Assembly (NCBI GenBank): GCA_964245425.1
Contig: CAXTMV010000265.1
Span: 1 to 7,445 of the forward strand
Source of the DNA: JACMLD01 sp964245425
GTDB taxonomy: Bacteria; Bacteroidota; Bacteroidia; Chitinophagales; Chitinophagaceae
Reading direction: 5' to 3'
Length of the DNA: 7,445 nucleotides
Numbering within the stretch: the first letter of the stretch is position 1; each line of letters begins with the position of its first letter. Below the pieces are notes generated by a model. That model worked only from the letters and a program-made list of their open reading frames with translations. It was not told where the DNA came from and searched no databases. Shown piece after piece: positions 6,462 through 7,445 of this stretch. The position numbers and the translations under genes were made by a program.

Positions 6462-7412
6462 ATGCCCGACTTTATTTCTACTATTTTATCATCTCCTTAT
6501 AACCCGGCTAATGTAAGGCGGGGTACCCCCAAAACAAAAGCATATGGCGCATTGGCGGTAGTCTGTTTTTTATGGGGAACTACCTGGCTGGCCAGCAAGC
6601 AGGGCGTCAGGCACATGCCTCCTTTTCAGCTGGCCGGCATACGGCAATTGCTGGGCGGACTGGCATATATAGTATATTTTATTGCGCGGGGAAAAGCGCG
6701 CTGGCCGGGGTTACAAGAGTGGAAGACCATTTTTGTGCTGGCTTTGTTCAATTTTATTTTAAGCAATGGACTGGCTACCTGGGGGCTGGCCTATATTTCG
6801 GGTGGACTGGCTGCTATCATTAATGCTATTGTACCCTTGTGGCTGGTGATCAATACTTTTTTTACAAAAGGGCCGGCACTTCCACCTAAAGCAGTAATGG
6901 GTTTTGCGCTTGGTTTTGCTGGTATCTGCTTTATCTTTTTTGAACACCTGCACGATTTCCTGAACCCCGGATTTACACTCGGCATCCTTATTTCATTGGC
7001 GGCCACCTATACCTGGGCACTGGGCACCCTGTATACAAAAAAGCACGCCGGCACATTCAATCCTTATTTCGGCATCGGTTTACAAATGGTTATTTCCGGG
7101 ATCGTGCTGTATACAGTTTCAAGGCTCAGCGGCAGGGCGATACCGCTTAAACAAATACCCTGGCAGGCCTGGACGGCCATTGCTTACCTGGTGGTGTTCG
7201 GTTCTGTTATTTCGTTTCTTGCATATCTCTATGCTTTACAAAACCTTTCTGCGGCACAAACTTCGCTGTATGCCTATATCAATCCCATTGTGGCAGTATT
7301 GCTGGGCTGGTTATTGTTCAAAGAAAAGCTTACCTGGTTTATTGCCGTTGGAGGGGCTACAACCCTGTACGGCGTATACCTGGTCAATAAGGTGTTCAGG
7401 AAAATAAGATAG
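6462..7412 (+). CDS. EamA/DMT-superfamily transporter, ten membrane helices
   Basis: 316 residues from the ATG at 6462 (MPDFIST), near the roughly 300 of ordinary EamA proteins. About ten hydrophobic segments can be seen, at roughly residues 27-45, 56-75, 88-107, 112-134, 143-160, 171-189, 200-220, 237-255, 262-286 and 293-310, forming the two tandem EamA repeats. Family features include FLWGTTW (36-42) in helix 1, AGIRQLLGG (58-66) in helix 2, and the second-repeat signature SAAQTSLYAYINPIVAVLLG (263-282) followed by FKEKLTW. Such proteins are inner-membrane exporters or permeases of metabolites such as amino acids; the substrate cannot be told from sequence. The start is uncertain: ATG 6408 would add 18 residues and ATG 6237 would add 75, but the added sequence is basic, cysteine-containing and unlike an EamA N-terminus. 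A soluble tail of about 26 residues before helix 1 remains even with the 6462 start. The gene is co-directional with purH but separated by 353 bases, so it is probably transcribed separately. The 33 bases after its stop show no terminator. Confidence 0.9.
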   Translation: MPDFISTILSSPYNPANVRRGTPKTKAYGALAVVCFLWGTTWLASKQGVRHMPPFQLAGIRQLLGGLAYIVYFIARGKARWPGLQEWKTIFVLALFNFILSNGLATWGLAYISGGLAAIINAIVPLWLVINTFFTKGPALPPKAVMGFALGFAGICFIFFEHLHDFLNPGFTLGILISLAATYTWALGTLYTKKHAGTFNPYFGIGLQMVISGIVLYTVSRLSGRAIPLKQIPWQAWTAIAYLVVFGSVISFLAYLYALQNLSAAQTSLYAYINPIVAVLLGWLLFKEKLTWFIAVGGATTLYGVYLVNKVFRKIR

Positions 7413-7445
7413 GTAATACATATAAATCATAGCAAGGCGTTTATT

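Noticed and set aside
1..7445. CRISPR array, tRNA, insertion sequence, toxin-antitoxin or phage-defence genes
   Set aside because: I looked on both strands and saw no regularly spaced repeats, no cloverleaf, no transposase or integrase motifs, and all long conserved frames are accounted for by the four genes.

Overview
The window looks like a piece of a Bacteroidota chromosome, most likely from the Chitinophagaceae or a nearby family. The evidence is moderate GC content, a Bacteroidota-type promoter (TTTG, 19 bases, TAnnTTTG) ahead of purH, start codons without convincing Shine-Dalgarno sites, and protein sequences that read as Bacteroidota versions of their families. The taxonomic call is an inference from style, not from a marker gene.

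Layout. Positions 1-2254 (minus strand) hold a long reading frame that is open to the left edge: a secreted two-domain protein with an N-terminal YncE-like beta-propeller and a C-terminal phosphoesterase / alkaline-phosphatase-like domain. At least 751 codons are visible and the C-terminus lies outside the window. It diverges across an 80-base spacer from comEC (2335-4452, plus strand), the inner-membrane DNA-uptake channel, whose C-terminal metallo-beta-lactamase-like region has lost its metal-binding motif. An 83-base spacer follows, then purH (4537-6108), the bifunctional enzyme for the last two steps of IMP synthesis. A 353-base non-coding stretch (6109-6461) contains a GC-rich, self-complementary island. 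The last gene (6462-7412, plus strand) is a ten-helix EamA/DMT-family transporter.

The genes do not form an obvious single pathway. purH appears to have its own promoter, overlapping the last codons of comEC, so it need not depend on comEC transcription. The two non-coding places that deserve attention are a 15-bp-stem hairpin in the purH leader (4481-4520) and the island at 6262-6371, whose segments can pair in mutually exclusive ways. I saw no mobile-element gene, CRISPR array, tRNA, rRNA or defence system. Apart from those two non-coding elements the region looks like ordinary chromosome.
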